A stretch of 7,139 nt of DNA from Kiritimatiellia bacterium (lineage in GTDB: Bacteria; Verrucomicrobiota; Kiritimatiellia; RFP12; UBA1067), in NCBI GenBank assembly GCA_017521065.1, contig JAFXEA010000373.1, positions 1-7,139 of the forward strand, read 5' to 3'. Numbering within the stretch: position 1 is the first letter of the stretch; each line of letters starts with the position of its first letter. The notes under the pieces are model-generated. The model was not told where the DNA came from. It was given only the letters and a program-made list of their open reading frames with translations, and searched no databases. The translations under genes and the position numbers were made by a program. Below, in pieces: positions 4,884 to 7,139 of this stretch.

Positions 4884-7139
4884 ATGAGCAGAATCAAGAT
4901 GGCGACATTCGCATTGGCGTCTGTGGTGGCATCTTCAGTCCTGTACGGCGCAAAAACCGTATATGTGAATAATGCTGTTGGCGTTGGGGACGACTCATAT
5001 GACGGATTGTCCGCGAGATACGATGGTGTGCATGGTCCGAAGTTCAGGATTCAGGCGGCGATAGAGGTGGCAGAGCCTGGCGACACCGTTATGGTTGCGC
5101 CTGGGCCGTATGGTGACGATCAGGGTGTCGTGAACACCGGAACTGCGTTGGATTTCCGCATCTACATCGATAAGTCGATTACGCTCGTCTCATCCGGCGG
5201 CAAAGACGTTACGCATATCGTGGGGCGGCGTTCTGATGCGGAAGATGCGTCCGAACATGGATACGGCGCAGGTTGCGTGAGTGGGTTGCGCATTGCGAGC
5301 ACTGTTGCGACGGATTCCGAAAATCCGGTGGAGGTCAAAGGGTTCACATTCCGCAACTGCTACATGGACAACGGTGCGGCGATCGGCGGAGTGGTGGGAT
5401 GGGCTGCAACTTCAGGTCCGGCGTTGAAGTCCGGCTACGGACCGTGGATCGTCGACTGCACAATCTCCAATTGCGCGTACAACGCATATGGCGCGATAGG
5501 GCGTGTCAATGCCGTCCGCACTTTCATCAAGGGCAACTACAGCGAAAAAGCCGGTGTCAATGCATATCAATGCAATCTCATGTTCTGTGTGATTGCAGGG
5601 TCCCGCGGACAGGTAGGGATTACTGGAGCCGATAACCAATACATGATAAATTGCACCATCGCCAATGTGTCTCATAATCCGTGCTCTTCCAGCTGCAAAA
5701 TGACTCTGCTCAATTCGGTTGCGACGGCCTGCCAAGGGTCATCCATGACAGGATCTGCGGTGTCAAATTGCGTGAGCTATTCCATTGGTGCACCGACAGG
5801 GGGTACACTTATGATGGGTGGTTCGATAAAGGGGCTGGATTGTCGCCGTCAGCAGTTGGCGGCTCCCTTGTTCGATGACTTCAGACCGGTCGTAAATGTC
5901 GTCGGTTTGAGCGACAAGGCAATCCTGTGCGGAGGTGGAGACGCTTGCTGGTTGGAGCTCATCCCTGAAAAATACAGGGGCGTAGATTTTGCCGGGAATG
6001 CATTTGATTCCGATGCGGAAGGCAGAATCCATATCGGTGCGGTTCAGACCCCGATTACGCCGGTGGCTGGATTCCATCTCAATGACAATGATTCGTATAT
6101 CCACATAAATGGCGAGAGGGGCATTGGAAATGATGGTTTCTATTATGCTTCGTTTACGTATGTGGATGCCGATTCGCTTTTAGGCGTTCCATATGTTTTT
6201 ACAGCAATGATTCCTGACGGAGCCGTTGTCCATATGTATGAGGCCCACTACAAAGACGGCAGCGTTCCGTGTGTCGCCAGAAAATATCCGTGGAAGGATG
6301 GCGGGATGAGATTTGTTCCGCAGAGGAATCGGCTTTACGAAATATCCGTAAAGTTGGCGGATAAGGTGTATTACGCGGATGCCAACAACGGCAGTGACGA
6401 ATACGACGGATGTACTTTGTCCGTAGACAAGGAACACAATACCGGACCGTTCAAGACGCTTAAAAAGGCGGTAGGCTCTTTTGCCTCCGATGAATATGGC
6501 GTAGTGTATGTGGCACCCGGAACCTATGATGAAGGCGAAATGATTCAGGACGTATCTGCGCTGGTATATGAGAAAGATGGGGTTGAGGACAAGTTTCCTG
6601 TACTCAAATCGCGGGTTGTCGTGCCCGGCAATGTCAAGCTGATATCCCTTCAAGGAGCCGAGAGTACGATAATCAAGGGCTCGAGAGGCATTGAGGCGAA
6701 TGGGTTTGGTGAAGGTGCGTTGAGATGCGTGTACCTTCAGAAAGGGGCTTTCATATCAGGATTCACCCTCACAGGCGGAACCACTGCGACAAATGCACCC
6801 TCCGCTACCGACAATACAGCCGGGGCGGGGATCTTTTCGGCTGAAGAGCCCGCTTACATAATTCCGTTGCTTACGCATATGTTCGATTGCGTCATTTCAA
6901 ACAACGTTGCATACAGAGGCGGAGGCGGCGCCCACAACGGGATCAATGCGGTCAGATGCAGGTTTTTTGACAATGAGTCTCATTCAGGAGCCGGTGGGCT
7001 GGATTCGTGCTGCATATATGAGTGCGTAATCGACAGGAACTATGGCTATCATGGAGGTGCAAACCAGCCTTATCTTGCCGTCAACTGCACATTTGGAGCG
7101 GACAACAGGAAACGGAACAGGACGGCACCGGCGTATGCG
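4884..7139 (+). CDS. large secreted parallel beta-helix repeat protein (3' end beyond window)
   Basis: The frame is open without a stop for 752 codons to the window end. A Sec-type signal peptide (residues 1-23, hydrophobic about 6-21, ending LYGA) precedes two tandem modules. Module 1 (about 24-388) starts with KTVYVNNAVG, runs through DTVMVAPGPYGD (67-78) and GFTFRNC (153-159), and ends near GRIHIGAVQ (380-388), the type of closing strand common in such modules. A linker (about 389-492) follows. Module 2 (493 onward) repeats the plan with KVYYADANNGSDEYDG (494-509), VVYVAPGTYDEGE (540-552) and GFTLTGG (626-632). Coil motifs of the N/D-C-x-I/F type recur every 21-23 residues (C192, T213, C235, C257; C669, C692, C714, C735), the length of one parallel beta-helix turn. 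Such folds occur in pectate-lyase-like enzymes, adhesins and autotransporter passengers, and no catalytic signature is recognisable. The start is chosen for the GGAAAGGA ribosome site 9 bases upstream. The anchoring or secretion domain would lie beyond the window. Confidence 0.85.
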   Translation, partial: MSRIKMATFALASVVASSVLYGAKTVYVNNAVGVGDDSYDGLSARYDGVHGPKFRIQAAIEVAEPGDTVMVAPGPYGDDQGVVNTGTALDFRIYIDKSITLVSSGGKDVTHIVGRRSDAEDASEHGYGAGCVSGLRIASTVATDSENPVEVKGFTFRNCYMDNGAAIGGVVGWAATSGPALKSGYGPWIVDCTISNCAYNAYGAIGRVNAVRTFIKGNYSEKAGVNAYQCNLMFCVIAGSRGQVGITGADNQYMINCTIANVSHNPCSSSCKMTLLNSVATACQGSSMTGSAVSNCVSYSIGAPTGGTLMMGGSIKGLDCRRQQLAAPLFDDFRPVVNVVGLSDKAILCGGGDACWLELIPEKYRGVDFAGNAFDSDAEGRIHIGAVQTPITPVAGFHLNDNDSYIHINGERGIGNDGFYYASFTYVDADSLLGVPYVFTAMIPDGAVVHMYEAHYKDGSVPCVARKYPWKDGGMRFVPQRNRLYEISVKLADKVYYADANNGSDEYDGCTLSVDKEHNTGPFKTLKKAVGSFASDEYGVVYVAPGTYDEGEMIQDVSALVYEKDGVEDKFPVLKSRVVVPGNVKLISLQGAESTIIKGSRGIEANGFGEGALRCVYLQKGAFISGFTLTGGTTATNAPSATDNTAGAGIFSAEEPAYIIPLLTHMFDCVISNNVAYRGGGGAHNGINAVRCRFFDNESHSGAGGLDSCCIYECVIDRNYGYHGGANQPYLAVNCTFGADNRKRNRTAPAYA

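Noticed and set aside
4385..4897. Minus-strand open frame running across the palindromic element
   Set aside because: It spans the end of one gene, an inverted repeat and a promoter. Its translation shows no family motif and it has no sensible start context.

Overview
The window reads as ordinary bacterial chromosome with moderate-to-high GC. It has two housekeeping blocks, an exported enzyme gene, and the start of a large secreted repeat protein. The combination of an LL-diaminopimelate aminotransferase of the DapL type, an RF2 gene without the programmed frameshift, a Tat-type exported metallophosphoesterase and a long secreted beta-helix protein suggests the PVC superphylum (Kiritimatiellota, Lentisphaerota or Verrucomicrobiota). 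This placement is an inference from gene content. No rRNA, tRNA or marker phylogeny is present to confirm it.

Layout. Positions 1-1214 (minus strand) hold dapL, complete except for its last few codons, which lie beyond the left edge. Positions 1215-1295 are a compact divergent promoter region with two back-to-back extended -10 elements that form an imperfect dyad. Positions 1296-2447 (plus) hold prfB (peptide chain release factor 2). After 8 bases comes tsaB (2456-3100), and after a further 51 bases a metallophosphoesterase gene with a twin-arginine-like leader (3152-4645). No terminator or convincing promoter is visible between these three, so they may be co-transcribed. Positions 4646-4759 are a nested palindromic element that begins on the base after the phosphoesterase stop codon. 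Its right arm runs into a strong promoter (4746-4776). A leader of about 100 bases with several possible stems follows, and then the 5' part (752 codons, open at the right edge) of a secreted parallel beta-helix protein built from at least two tandem modules.

How the genes relate. dapL serves diaminopimelate, lysine and peptidoglycan synthesis. prfB (termination at UGA/UAA) and tsaB (tRNA t6A37 modification) form a translation-fidelity pair. The phosphoesterase and the beta-helix protein both carry export signals, but the sequence gives no reason to link them functionally. The least explained parts of the window are the nested inverted repeat at 4646-4759, the leader downstream of it, and the duplicated beta-helix architecture.
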